Assembly: GCF_900112795.1 (NCBI RefSeq) | Contig: NZ_FONA01000016.1 | Location: forward strand, 41,165 to 105,164 | From: Thermophagus xiamenensis | GTDB lineage: Bacteria; Bacteroidota; Bacteroidia; Bacteroidales; Marinilabiliaceae | DNA: 64,000 nt | Direction of reading: 5' to 3' | Shown here: positions 18,495 to 27,996 of the stretch, in pieces | Position numbering within the stretch: the stretch's first letter is position 1 | Layout of the letters: every line of letters starts with the position of its first letter | The notes under the pieces: generated by a model | What the model was told of the DNA's origin: nothing | The model's database searches: none | What the model saw: only the letters and a program-made list of their open reading frames with translations | Made by a program: the position numbers and the translations under genes

Positions 18495-19196
18495 TTAATA
18501 TTTGGACAAGGCATTTCTCAAATCTTCAAATCGAGCTTCATAATCTTTTATCGATAAACGAATCACTTCACGGGCTTCTTCTGCGTTATACACATGCGTT
18601 ATCTCTGATTCCCTATTCATGCCCGGCATGTCTTTATATGTAAGGAAATAATGTTTTAATCGGCGAGTAACTAGTTCCGGTAAATCCGAAATATCTGTAA
18701 AATTGCCATATACCACATCCCCTTTCAAGACTGAAATTATTTTATCGTCCGCGGCTGTGCCATCAATCATTCGCAATCCTCCAATTGGAATTGCTTCAGC
18801 AATGATATCCCCATGGGTGATATCTTTTTCGGTAAGAACACAAATGTCCAGGGGATCACCGTCGCCTTTGATTTCTTTTTTTCCGGTTTTTTCAGCACAA
18901 AAACCACCAACTAAATCACCGCAATAAGTTTGAGGAATGAAACCATAAAGGGCCGGAACAACGTTTGAATATTTTTGAGGACGGTCAATCCTTAAATATC
19001 CACTTACTTTGTCAATTTCGTATTTAATAGTATCTGTAGGCACCACTTCTATAAAGCAGTTGACTATATCGGGTGCTTTATCTCCAATATCCACACCATG
19101 CCATGGATGTGATTTATATCTTAATCCCATAAGTCTTCCTATTGGATCCATTAAGCTGTTTGCAGACATAATGCGATCTTTTGTTTTTTTGGTCAT
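18495..19196 (-). CDS. ppa: Inorganic pyrophosphatase, family I
   Basis: This 233-residue soluble pyrophosphatase carries the family I signature GDGDPLDICVL, with the metal-binding aspartates, and YGFIPQTYCGD before it. It is longer than the 175-residue E. coli enzyme, with N- and C-terminal extensions usual in Bacteroidota. It precedes ispD by 11 bp. The start MTKKTKDRIMSANSL at 19196 is kept; an inner ATG nine codons later is possible. Confidence 0.94.
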   Translation of the reverse strand: MTKKTKDRIMSANSLMDPIGRLMGLRYKSHPWHGVDIGDKAPDIVNCFIEVVPTDTIKYEIDKVSGYLRIDRPQKYSNVVPALYGFIPQTYCGDLVGGFCAEKTGKKEIKGDGDPLDICVLTEKDITHGDIIAEAIPIGGLRMIDGTAADDKIISVLKGDVVYGNFTDISDLPELVTRRLKHYFLTYKDMPGMNRESEITHVYNAEEAREVIRLSIKDYEARFEDLRNALSKY

Positions 19197-19287
19197 AGTT
19201 TATAGCTAAGAACAGTTTATATGTTTAAAAAATTTTATTTGTGTGAAATTTAATTTTTAAAAAGATGCAAAGTTAATAAAAAGAGTT

Positions 19288-20826
19288 TTACCCACCCCAC
19301 GAAGCCCTGTCGAGGTTCCTATATTGTACAGCCTCTGCTACGTGATGGGCTTCAATGTTTTGAGCTCCTTCCAGGTCGGCAATGGTACGTGACACCTTCA
19401 GTATACGATCATAAGCTCTAGCTGAGAGGTCAAGTTTTTCCATGGCATTTTTTAATATAGCCTGTCCGTTTTTGTCGGGAGTGGCATATTTGGCTAAGAG
19501 ACGACTATTCATTTGTGCATTGCAATAAACATTTTTTATTTTTTTGAACCGTTCGGTTTGAATAGCCCTGGCTTTGATGACCCGTTCTCTGATGGCATGG
19601 CTGGTTTCAGTTGGCTGCTGGTTAGTCAGCTTGTCAAAGGGTACGGGAACTACTTCGATGTGAATGTCAATTCTGTCGAGCAGAGGTCCGGAGATACGAC
19701 TCAGATATTTCTGGACCACACCGGGACTACAGACACATTTTTTTTCGGGATGGTTATAATAACCACAAGGGCAGGGATTCATGCTGGCTACCAGCATAAA
19801 ACTGGCGGGATAATTAACGCTGAAACGTGCGCGGGAAATAGAGATGGTGCGATCTTCCAAAGGTTGACGCATTACTTCGAGGACGCTACGCTTGAATTCT
19901 GGTAATTCATCCAGAAAAAGTACCCCGTTATGAGCCAGCGAAATTTCACCGGGCTGTGGATACGAGCCTCCACCCACTAAAGCTACGTCCGATACAGAAT
20001 GATGTGGAGAACGGAAAGGCCTGCGAGTAAGGAGTGAAATATGTCCACCCAATTTTCCGGCTACAGAGTGTATTTTGGTTGTTTCGAGGGCTTCGTCAAG
20101 CGAAAGCGGTGGCAAGATGGTTGGTAATCGTTTGGCTAACATTGATTTTCCGGCTCCTGGAGGACCAACCATCAATACATTATGTCCTCCTGCGGCTGCC
20201 ACTTCCAGGGCTCTTTTAACGGTATCCTGCCCTTTTACATCGGCAAAGTCGATATCACTACGAGCTTGCTCTCTGAGAAATTCTGCATTAGTATCTACCA
20301 CTTCTGCATGAAGAGGATTATTACCTGTAAGAAAATCCACCACTTCATTGAATGAATCTACACCATAAACTTCGAGTCCTTTAACCACCGCGGCTTCACG
20401 TGCATTGGCACGTGGTACTATGAAGCCTTTAAAACCGTCGGCCTTGGCTTTAATGGCTATAGGTAAGGCGCCTTTAATGGGATGTACCGAGCCATCGAGC
20501 GATAGTTCTCCCATCATCATATATTCACCTATACGAGAAGATTTGATCTGTTCATCGGCTGCCAGAATGCCCACGGCAATTGGTAAATCATAGGCAGATC
20601 CTTCTTTCCGGGTGTCGGCAGGCGCCATGTTGACCACTATCCGCTTCCCCGGCCATTTGAAGCCCGTCTCTTTAAATACCGATTCAATACGCTGTTGACT
20701 TTCTTTTACTGCATTATCGGGCAATCCGACCAAAAAAAACTTGATGCCTCGGGTAACATTTACTTCGATGGTTATGGTTATGGCATCGATACCTGTTACA
20801 GCAGCTCCGAAAGTTTTTATTAGCAT
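19288..20826 (-). CDS. comM: YifB/ComM-family Mg-chelatase-like AAA+ ATPase
   Basis: This 512-residue protein has an N-terminal Lon-protease-like fold (LIKTFGAAVTGIDAITITIEV, with SAYDLPIAVGILAA) and a central AAA+ domain with Walker A GPPGAGKSML and Walker B GVLFLDELPEF. The cysteine motif MNPCPCGYYNHPEKKC and the C-terminal SARAYDRILKVSRTIADLEG also fit. ComM-type helicases promote branch migration in natural transformation; the role in Bacteroidota is assumed by homology. I start at the ATG at 20826 (MLIKTFGAAVTG), the family norm; the frame is open to 20922 but those 32 residues look like untranslated AT-rich leader. Confidence 0.92.
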   Translation of the reverse strand: MLIKTFGAAVTGIDAITITIEVNVTRGIKFFLVGLPDNAVKESQQRIESVFKETGFKWPGKRIVVNMAPADTRKEGSAYDLPIAVGILAADEQIKSSRIGEYMMMGELSLDGSVHPIKGALPIAIKAKADGFKGFIVPRANAREAAVVKGLEVYGVDSFNEVVDFLTGNNPLHAEVVDTNAEFLREQARSDIDFADVKGQDTVKRALEVAAAGGHNVLMVGPPGAGKSMLAKRLPTILPPLSLDEALETTKIHSVAGKLGGHISLLTRRPFRSPHHSVSDVALVGGGSYPQPGEISLAHNGVLFLDELPEFKRSVLEVMRQPLEDRTISISRARFSVNYPASFMLVASMNPCPCGYYNHPEKKCVCSPGVVQKYLSRISGPLLDRIDIHIEVVPVPFDKLTNQQPTETSHAIRERVIKARAIQTERFKKIKNVYCNAQMNSRLLAKYATPDKNGQAILKNAMEKLDLSARAYDRILKVSRTIADLEGAQNIEAHHVAEAVQYRNLDRASWGG

Positions 20827-21349
20827 GGTTAAGTTTTTGAACAGAAAGTTAAATAAAAAAATCTGACTAATAAAGTTTGTCTTTTTGATTTTCGTATATG
20901 TGCTTATTTGGTTTGAAACCAAAATATGAAAATAATTTAAACAAGTACAATGGGTTAGAGGTTTAATAGGTGTAAAGTATAGTTTTTTAGGGATAAAACG
21001 AGCATGACCAAACGGATTTGCTACAACAAGAACAGGTATAAAATATATTTAGGCAGAAGTACTCAGACCGAAGGTAGAAGAAGTTTCTAGTGGTTAGTCA
21101 ACAGTCATTAGTGATTAGTGTTGATTGCCTAATGCTAATGTCTGTTTTTAAGAGCCGGTATTTCAGGGGAATAACTAATTTTTATACGAAAAAAGAGAAG
21201 TGGGTTTTTACTTTATGATTATTGGTCCGTTAAAAAGGGAAATAGGATTATTGACTTTTGTACTTATGATGGCCATTAGAGGAATAAATCACTAAAGAAT
21301 TATTGTTATTTATTATTTTTGTATCTTTTATGGAACTAAAGACCATTTT
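20827..21349. other. Divergent intergenic region, comM to the mutL operon
   Basis: It contains a copy of the dispersed repeat (20995-21140) and a possible -7 box TATTTTTG at 21314-21321 for the rightward operon. No gene is visible. Confidence 0.6.
20995..21140 (+). repeat. Dispersed intergenic repeat, 5' module with TTAGT tail (copy A)
   Basis: It begins AACGAGCATGACC and continues through CAACAAGAACAGGTATAAAA, GGCAGAAG and GTAGAAGAAGT into GTCAACAGTCATTAGTG. The same order of blocks occurs at 61307-61516 and 63753-63915. Confidence 0.75.
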
Positions 21350-21679
21350 ATGAGATTGATATTTTTCAAAATACCAAGTCATCGGAGGTTTGATTATGAT
21401 CCGATTTATTACGATCCGGCAAAGGAGAAGAGGGAAGAGCGGGAGCGTCGGATTCGGAAAGAGTTGGGTCTATCTAAGGAAGAAGGGCAAGAAAACAGAG
21501 CCTATGCTGAAAGAATCAGAGGCGGCATGCGCCGTCGGATAAAGTCTCATTTTGAAGTTACCAGAAGTGAGCGGAAAAAATCCAATTTACGCTTGATTAT
21601 TATCCTTATACTATTAATAGCTTTGTTTTATTATTTGATGGATTCGGCTTATCAATGGTATGAGCAATTTTTCATGTAA
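21350..21679 (+). CDS. Small conserved Bacteroidota membrane protein, function unknown
   Basis: This 109-residue protein starts MRLIFFKIPSHRRFDYDPIY and has a highly charged middle (KEKREERERRIRKELG) with helix or coiled-coil tendency. One membrane segment lies near the C-terminus (about 80-98, LRLIIILILLIALFYYLM), so the N-terminal part probably faces the cytoplasm. The FDYDPIYYDP motif recurs in Bacteroidota proteins encoded beside mutL, from memory of the family. mutL follows after 76 bp. No function can be given. Confidence 0.75.
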   Translation: MRLIFFKIPSHRRFDYDPIYYDPAKEKREERERRIRKELGLSKEEGQENRAYAERIRGGMRRRIKSHFEVTRSERKKSNLRLIIILILLIALFYYLMDSAYQWYEQFFM

Positions 21680-21755
21680 ACTTTTTCTTTGCCGTTGATT
21701 TTAGGAGATTCTCGCAAGGTTTGAGTGAAAAAACAAAATCAGAGAAGAAAATTCC

Positions 21756-23627
21756 ATGTCAGATATTATCCAATTACTTCCCGATTCGGTTGCTAATCAG
21801 ATAGCTGCAGGTGAAGTTATTCAACGACCAGCTTCTGTAGTAAAAGAGTTGGTAGAGAATGCCGTAGATGCCGGCAGCACTGAAATTCAAGTTATTATTA
21901 AGGATGCAGGACGTACGTTAATTCAGATTATTGATAACGGTTGCGGGATGTCTGAAACCGATGCCCGTTTGGCCTTTGAGCGGCATGCCACGTCAAAAAT
22001 AAAGGAGGCTGAAGATCTGTTTTCCATTCGTACAATGGGTTTTCGAGGTGAAGCACTGGCTTCTATTGCCGCGGTGGCTCAGGTAGAGCTAAAAACACGA
22101 CTTCATGGCGAAGAGTTGGGTACCAAAATAGAAATTGCCGGGTCGAAGGTTGAATCACAAGAGCAGGTGACTTGTGCCCCTGGCAGTAATTTTATGGTTA
22201 AAAACTTGTTTTTCAATGTGCCGGCCCGACGACGGTTTTTGAAAACCAATGCGACTGAATTGCGACATATTGTCAATGAGTTTCAGAGAATTGCCCTGGC
22301 TCACCCTTCTATCGCTTTTTCTTTGGTTCATAATGAACAGACAATCTTTAACCTTCCTCCTTCCAATTTACGTCAGCGCATCCTGGGGGTTATTGGAACA
22401 CATGCCAATTCCATGCTTTTGCCGGTTGAGACCGATACTTCCATTGTTAAAATTAAAGGTTATGTAGGGAAACCCCGTTCCGCCAGAAAAACTATGGGTG
22501 ACCAATATTTTTTTGTAAATAACAGGTATATGCGCAGCCCCTATTTTCATAAAGCGGTGATGGTTGCCTATGAAAATTTGGTGCCTGCAGAACATTGTCC
22601 ACCATATTTTTTGTATTTTGAGGTTGATCCTCAAATTATTGATGTGAATATTCACCCTACAAAAACCGAAATAAAATTTGAGGATGAGCGGGCAGTTTGG
22701 AAAATTGTTGTTGCAGCCGTGCGGGAAGCTCTCGGAAAATTTAATATGGTTCCTTCAATAGATTTTTATGACGCTGCTGAGGTTCAAATACCTTCTGTTC
22801 AGAAAGAAGGTCCGGTAACTGAACCTACGGTTCATATTAATCCTGAATATAACCCTTTTAACACCAAGGTGAGGGGTAATCCGGACAATCATGCCCCCCA
22901 AATTCCATCTGACTGGCAGTCGCTTTATGAAGGTTTTGAATCTGGTGCTGGTAACAAAGATGATTCAACTTCCGATACGTTGATTCTGCCATCTAAAGAA
23001 AATGGTGATGAGGACCGTGAGTATGATGACTCTGAAGAGGTTAGCCTGGGTGAAAATATGGACGCCGGAGCCCTCTATTTTCAGGTAAAGAATAAATATA
23101 TAATTACTTCTGTGAAGTCAGGAATAATGATAATTGACCAGAGAAGGGCTCATGAACGTATATTGTATGAGGGGTTTATAAAAAATATTCGGTCTGAGGC
23201 ATCTGTTTCTCAACATTCACTTTTCCCGGAAGAACTAACTTTTAGTGAAGAAGATGCTATATTGCTCAGAGAAATATTGGATGAATTGCGGATTTTTGGT
23301 TTTGAACTAAAAGAAACGAAAGAGCGAACCTTTGCTATCTTAGGCCAGCCCTCATTGTTAAGAAATATTGATGCGTCAAAAGTTATTGATGCATTGCTTG
23401 CTGCTTTTAAAAGCGGTGAAGTGGACCCGCAGCAGGAAGTTAAGGAAAATATAGCGCTTGTTATGGCCAAAAATGCTTGTATGCCGCCGGGCGAGGTATT
23501 AACACAGGTCGAAATGGCGGAATTAATCAATAATTTGTTTCTTTGTAATTCGCCCAATTATACTCCCGATGGGAAACCGGTTTTTACTATTGTCGATAAT
23601 GAAGAGCTGGAAAAACGGTTTTGTTGA
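21756..23627 (+). CDS. mutL: DNA mismatch repair protein MutL
   Basis: This 623-residue protein has the N-terminal GHKL ATPase (IAAGEVIQRPASVVKELVENA, DNGCGM, TMGFRGEAL) and a transducer domain with NVPARRRFLK and VDVNIHPTKTEIKF. An acidic linker (about 365-440) leads to a C-terminal dimerisation domain. MutL links MutS recognition to strand repair. The expected endonuclease motif DQHAxxExxxxE reads DQRRAHERILYE here (Asp461, Arg463 in place of His), and the last motif reads TPDGKPVF rather than HGRP; see findings. It lies in a run of rightward genes from 21350 to 27971. Confidence 0.95.
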   Translation: MSDIIQLLPDSVANQIAAGEVIQRPASVVKELVENAVDAGSTEIQVIIKDAGRTLIQIIDNGCGMSETDARLAFERHATSKIKEAEDLFSIRTMGFRGEALASIAAVAQVELKTRLHGEELGTKIEIAGSKVESQEQVTCAPGSNFMVKNLFFNVPARRRFLKTNATELRHIVNEFQRIALAHPSIAFSLVHNEQTIFNLPPSNLRQRILGVIGTHANSMLLPVETDTSIVKIKGYVGKPRSARKTMGDQYFFVNNRYMRSPYFHKAVMVAYENLVPAEHCPPYFLYFEVDPQIIDVNIHPTKTEIKFEDERAVWKIVVAAVREALGKFNMVPSIDFYDAAEVQIPSVQKEGPVTEPTVHINPEYNPFNTKVRGNPDNHAPQIPSDWQSLYEGFESGAGNKDDSTSDTLILPSKENGDEDREYDDSEEVSLGENMDAGALYFQVKNKYIITSVKSGIMIIDQRRAHERILYEGFIKNIRSEASVSQHSLFPEELTFSEEDAILLREILDELRIFGFELKETKERTFAILGQPSLLRNIDASKVIDALLAAFKSGEVDPQQEVKENIALVMAKNACMPPGEVLTQVEMAELINNLFLCNSPNYTPDGKPVFTIVDNEELEKRFC

Positions 23628-23707
23628 GGTAATAGATGCTTGAAATGTGGCATTCAAATTGTTTAAATGCTACCATTTAATATTGTTAATGTATACGGAA
23701 AAAGAAA

Positions 23708-24571
23708 ATGAATTTAGGAACCTCTTCTTTTGGCGGCATGACTCCCGCTGTTAAGAATCTGATAATTATCAATGTGATATTTTATCTGGCCAGCTTGGTA
23801 TTTTTTAGTACGTTTGGCCTTGCTATTGAAGATTACCTGGGGCTTCATCTTCCCACCGCGGATGCTTTCAATCCGTTTCAGTTGGTGACCTACATGTTTC
23901 TGCATGCTTATTATTCGCCAAACGAAGGCATCATTTTCTTTCATCTTTTTTTTAATATGTTTGCCTTATTTATGTTTGGCCGAATGCTTGAAATGGTGTG
24001 GGGTACCAAACGGTTCCTGATATACTATTTTGTGACAGGTATTGGTGCTGCCGTGGTGCATGTTTTTACGCAATATTTGGAAGTGGTGCCCATGACCAAC
24101 GCCATTACTCATTATCTTAATAATGCTTCGCCTGATGCATTAAAGGCTTTTTTGGACGAGCACCTTCAGCCCATGACTTATGAAATGAAATATAATTTCA
24201 ATCAGTTTGTGGAAAGCTATAATCAATTAATTGGGACGGATCCCGATCGTGCAATTGCTCTTTCAAAAGATTATTTGGTTCAATATCGACATGACTATCT
24301 TAACAGTTTTGTGACCGTGGGTGCATCGGGTGCTGTTTTTGGCATACTGCTGGCTTTTGGCATGATGTTCCCAAATACTCAACTGATGCTTTTGTTCCCA
24401 CCTATTCCCATACGAGCCAAGTATTTTGTGATAATTTACGGGTTAATAGAGTTATTTATGGGTATTCGTAATTTTTCTATGGACAATGTGGCCCATTGGG
24501 CTCATCTGGGTGGCATGTTATTTGGGTTTATTCTTATCAAATACTGGAAAAATCGAGGAATTTATTATTAA
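23708..24571 (+). CDS. Rhomboid-family intramembrane serine protease (first of two)
   Basis: This 287-residue membrane protein has the rhomboid dyad: Ser207 in GASGAVFGILLAF and His266 in HWAHLGGMLFGF, plus the HLFFNMFALFMFG segment. About six membrane helices are visible. A hydrophilic stretch of about 65 residues (roughly 138-200) sits between the early helices and the catalytic helix, longer than in the minimal rhomboid. The second rhomboid gene starts 9 bp downstream. Substrates are unknown. Confidence 0.92.
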   Translation: MNLGTSSFGGMTPAVKNLIIINVIFYLASLVFFSTFGLAIEDYLGLHLPTADAFNPFQLVTYMFLHAYYSPNEGIIFFHLFFNMFALFMFGRMLEMVWGTKRFLIYYFVTGIGAAVVHVFTQYLEVVPMTNAITHYLNNASPDALKAFLDEHLQPMTYEMKYNFNQFVESYNQLIGTDPDRAIALSKDYLVQYRHDYLNSFVTVGASGAVFGILLAFGMMFPNTQLMLLFPPIPIRAKYFVIIYGLIELFMGIRNFSMDNVAHWAHLGGMLFGFILIKYWKNRGIYY

Positions 24572-24580
24572 TATTTGGAT

Positions 24581-25471
24581 ATGAGCATCTGGAATGAGAT
24601 AAAGGCTTCTTATAGGGAGGGAAACATCCTGACCAAACTCATCTATGTAAATGTTGGCCTGTTTGTGGTCATAAAGTTGTTACAACTTATGCTTCTGCTT
24701 TTTGGCGCTGGTTCAACTTTTGCCAATGTTGTTGTGAGTTGGCTTTCCGTTCCTTCAAATCCTCTTTCCCTCTTGTTACGTCCATGGACTCTTCTGACTT
24801 ATATGTTTTTACATTACGATTTTTTTCATTTGCTGTTCAACGTGCTTTATCTCTATTGGTTTGGTCGGTTGTTTGTTGATTTGATTGATGGAGGGAAATT
24901 ATTAACGATTTATATTTTAGGCGGCATTGGTGGTGCTTTGGTTTTCCTTCTGGCATTTAATTTTTTGCCTGCGTTTTATCCCGGCGGTGGGGGTTCCATT
25001 CTGTTGGGAGCTTCGGCATCGGTGATGGCTATTTTATTTGCTGTAGCCAGAGTCAATCCTAATTTTGTTGTTTATGTGTTTTTGATTGGACCGGTAAAAC
25101 TGAAATATTTGGCATTGGTAGCCTTTCTGATTGATTTGGTAAGTATCCCAGGGATGGCCAATGCCGGCGGTCATCTTGCTCATATTGGCGGGGCTCTTGT
25201 AGGACTATATTACGGTTGGAAATTATCTGAAGGAAAAATTAAAGGGAATTACTTTGACAGACTGGCCTCTCAGGTGGGCGGCCTATTCAGAAAGCGTTCA
25301 CATATGCAAGTAACTTACCGGCGGCCACTTTCCGATATGGAATATAATGCTCAAAAAATTAGGCGACAAAAGGAATTGGATCGTATCTTGGAAAAAATTA
25401 AAAATAGCGGTTACGACAGTTTATCGAAAGAGGAGAAAGAAACTTTATTTAAAGCCAGTAAAGAGAATTAA
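24581..25471 (+). CDS. Rhomboid-family intramembrane serine protease (second of two)
   Basis: This 296-residue protein has Ser145 in LLGASASVMAILFA and His201 in GGHLAHIGGALVG, and HLLFNVLYLYWFGRLF before them. A basic cytoplasmic tail (about 225-296, RRPLSDMEYNAQKIRRQKE) follows the last helix; such tails with SDMEYN are common in Bacteroidota rhomboids, as I recall. I prefer the ATG at 24581 to a TTG two codons upstream. It lies 9 bp after the first rhomboid gene and 11 bp before the next, an operon arrangement. Confidence 0.92.
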   Translation: MSIWNEIKASYREGNILTKLIYVNVGLFVVIKLLQLMLLLFGAGSTFANVVVSWLSVPSNPLSLLLRPWTLLTYMFLHYDFFHLLFNVLYLYWFGRLFVDLIDGGKLLTIYILGGIGGALVFLLAFNFLPAFYPGGGGSILLGASASVMAILFAVARVNPNFVVYVFLIGPVKLKYLALVAFLIDLVSIPGMANAGGHLAHIGGALVGLYYGWKLSEGKIKGNYFDRLASQVGGLFRKRSHMQVTYRRPLSDMEYNAQKIRRQKELDRILEKIKNSGYDSLSKEEKETLFKASKEN

Positions 25472-25482
25472 ATCGAAGTCCT

Positions 25483-26583
25483 TTGAAACGATTATTTAAA
25501 TCCATATCATTTTTTATAACGCTCGTCTCTGCGATTTTGCTTTTGGTTTCGGTGGTACCGGTGTATCTCAGTCCGGGTAAAATATATATATTGGCACTGC
25601 TGGGGTTTTTGTTTCCGGCCTTGTGGCTTTTTAACCTTTTGATATTAGGTGTTCATGTTGTCCGAAAAAGTTTTTATTTTTTTATTCCCTTGTTGGTCTT
25701 GGTATTAACATGGAATCATTGGGAAAATGTATTTCAGGTAAAAGGAAAGTCTCTTTCGCAAGAGAATCAAAATACCATTAAGGTAATGACCTTTAATGTG
25801 CGGATGTTTGATTTTTATCGGTTTTCTCAATTACCTGATATGCCTTTTTTATTTTATGATTTTATCGGGAAAGCCAATCCCGATATTTTATGTGTACAGG
25901 AATTTTTTACATCGAAAAGGAAAGATGGGTATGATCCAAATTTTGTGAGGGTTCGTTTAGGACAATTTGACTATGCCCATGTGGAGTATAGAGACTATTC
26001 CGGGCAAAACATCGGATACGGTATTGCTACATTTTCTAAGTATCCTATTATTAATAAGGGAAAGCTTAATTTTAGTGAGAGTAAAAACATGGCTATTTTT
26101 TCCGATATTAATATTGACGGGAAGGTGGTCAGAGTTTTTAATAATCATCTGGAATCCATAGGTTTTCAAAGTCAAGATTTTAATGTAATTGACAGCTTGA
26201 CGATTGAGCTAGGTCCCCGGCAAAAAGATGGATTAAAAGAAATTGTGCGTAAAATGGTAAGAGCGTTTAAGCAGCGTTCATCCCAGGCCGAACGAATTTC
26301 CAATCATGTAACTAATTCCCCGTACCCGGTGATTGTTTGCGGCGACTTTAACGATACCCCTATTTCTTACGTATACCGAAAAATGAGAGGAAATTTAAAG
26401 GATGCTTTTCGGGAATCGGGCACCGGATTTGGAGGAACTTATAATGGACGGCTTCCTTCATTAAGAATTGACTATATATTTCACGATCAGGAATTTGAAT
26501 CATATGGATTTGAAAAATATAGAATTGATTTTTCGGACCATTTTCCTATTTCAACGTTATTGATTTTAGACCCAAAGAAATAG
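25483..26583 (+). CDS. Membrane-anchored endonuclease/exonuclease/phosphatase-family protein
   Basis: This 366-residue protein has three hydrophobic N-terminal segments (about 8-28, 33-58, 64-80) followed by a metal-dependent EEP domain. Its motifs are TFNVRMFD, CVQEFF, NNHLES, VCGDFNDTP, DYIFHD and SDHFPIS, so all catalytic positions are present. The start is a TTG at 25483; there is no ATG before the first membrane segment. It follows the rhomboid stop by 11 bp. The substrate could be a nucleic acid, phospholipid or phosphoester; the sequence does not decide. Confidence 0.88.
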   Translation: MKRLFKSISFFITLVSAILLLVSVVPVYLSPGKIYILALLGFLFPALWLFNLLILGVHVVRKSFYFFIPLLVLVLTWNHWENVFQVKGKSLSQENQNTIKVMTFNVRMFDFYRFSQLPDMPFLFYDFIGKANPDILCVQEFFTSKRKDGYDPNFVRVRLGQFDYAHVEYRDYSGQNIGYGIATFSKYPIINKGKLNFSESKNMAIFSDINIDGKVVRVFNNHLESIGFQSQDFNVIDSLTIELGPRQKDGLKEIVRKMVRAFKQRSSQAERISNHVTNSPYPVIVCGDFNDTPISYVYRKMRGNLKDAFRESGTGFGGTYNGRLPSLRIDYIFHDQEFESYGFEKYRIDFSDHFPISTLLILDPKK

Positions 26584-26683
26584 AAGCCCTGCTTATTAAT
26601 TTTTTTAATGTGCCGGAAAAGTCTTTCCTATTTCATTGTTAAATAGATAATTGAATTATTCTCAACAATAACAATAAATTAAA

Positions 26684-27478
26684 ATGCAACAATATAAAGA
26701 GCTTTTAAAAAGGGTGTTAGATGAAGGTGTCCGAAAGACCGATCGTACCGGAACCGGCACCATTAGTGTTTTTGGCCATCAGATGCGCTTTGACTTGCAA
26801 CAGGGTTTTCCTTTGCTTACTACCAAAAAATTACATCTTAAATCCATCATTTATGAACTTTTGTGGTTTATAAAGGGCGGCACCAATGTTAAATATTTAC
26901 AGGACAATGGTGTTCGCATCTGGAACGCTTGGGCAGATGAAAAGGGTAATCTGGGACCCATTTATGGCTATCAATGGCGATCGTGGCCCGATTATCATGG
27001 CGGGTATATAGATCAGTTGCAGCAAGTTATTGATTCAATACGGACCAATCCTGATTCCAGACGTCATATTGTTAGTGCATGGAATGTTGGGCAGCTGGAT
27101 GAAATGCGCCTCCCACCTTGTCATATTCTTTTCCAGTTTTATGTGGCCAATGGAAAGTTAAGTTGTCAGCTTTATCAACGCAGTGCAGATATTTTCCTGG
27201 GGGTTCCGTTTAACATTGCTTCTTATGCCCTTTTAACCATGATGGTTGCTCAGGTTACTGAACTTCAGCCCGGAGAATTTATTCATACCTTAGGGGATGC
27301 TCATATATATCTAAATCATATTGAGCAGGTTAAGCTTCAGCTGACCCGCTCACCAAGACCTTTGCCTACGATGACCCTTAATTCAAACGTGAAAAATATC
27401 GATGAGTTCGATTTTGATGATTTCACGCTCAGTAATTATAACCCACATCCGCATATAAAAGGAGAAATTTCTGTTTAG
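26684..27478 (+). CDS. thyA: Thymidylate synthase
   Basis: This 264-residue enzyme makes dTMP from dUMP with methylene-tetrahydrofolate. Motifs are [18 protein letters not shown], the catalytic Cys146 in [29 protein letters not shown] and HIYLNHIEQ. Length matches the E. coli enzyme. The dihydrofolate reductase gene starts one base after the stop, so the dihydrofolate formed here is regenerated by the next product. Confidence 0.97.
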   Translation: MQQYKELLKRVLDEGVRKTDRTGTGTISVFGHQMRFDLQQGFPLLTTKKLHLKSIIYELLWFIKGGTNVKYLQDNGVRIWNAWADEKGNLGPIYGYQWRSWPDYHGGYIDQLQQVIDSIRTNPDSRRHIVSAWNVGQLDEMRLPPCHILFQFYVANGKLSCQLYQRSADIFLGVPFNIASYALLTMMVAQVTELQPGEFIHTLGDAHIYLNHIEQVKLQLTRSPRPLPTMTLNSNVKNIDEFDFDDFTLSNYNPHPHIKGEISV

Positions 27479-27479
27479 T

Positions 27480-27971
27480 ATGGTTTTGTCTTTAATTGTA
27501 GTTGTTGATGAAAATAATGGTATTGGAATTAATGGAACCCAACCGGCATATATTCGTGACGACCTGAAACGGTTTAAAGAATTAACGGTTGGTAATACCA
27601 TTGTTATGGGGCGGAAGACCTTTCAAGCTCTTCCAAAGGGTGCTTTACCCAATCGAAGAAATGTGGTGTTAACTCGTCAGCAACATTTTATTGCAGATAA
27701 GTGTGAAATAATTCATTCTCCTGACGAGCTTTACAATTTATGTGCTCCTGAGGAAAAAGTTTTTGTAATTGGTGGAGGGGATATTTATCGTCTTTTTCTT
27801 AGTAAAGCCAATTATATTTATTTGACATTGATTCATTACCGTTTTGAAGAAATTGATACCTGGTTTCCGAAAATTAGTGAAGAGCTATGGCGAATTGAAA
27901 TTAGAGAAGGACCGTTTACCGATGTAAAATCAGGTTTTTCTTATAGTTATATCAATTACATTCGTCGATAG
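27480..27971 (+). CDS. folA: Dihydrofolate reductase
   Basis: This 163-residue enzyme reduces dihydrofolate with NADPH. Motifs are NNGIGINGTQPAYIRDDLKRFKELT (in two parts, with the acidic Asp of the active site), NTIVMGRKTFQALPKGALPNR and VFVIGGGDIYRLFL. The usual DLPW-type loop is altered to TQPAYIRDD. It is directly behind thyA, a common pairing. It converges on the metallo-beta-lactamase-fold gene with 25 bp between. Confidence 0.95.
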   Translation: MVLSLIVVVDENNGIGINGTQPAYIRDDLKRFKELTVGNTIVMGRKTFQALPKGALPNRRNVVLTRQQHFIADKCEIIHSPDELYNLCAPEEKVFVIGGGDIYRLFLSKANYIYLTLIHYRFEEIDTWFPKISEELWRIEIREGPFTDVKSGFSYSYINYIRR

Positions 27972-27996
27972 GACGGTACGGTTTTTCTCCCATGCA

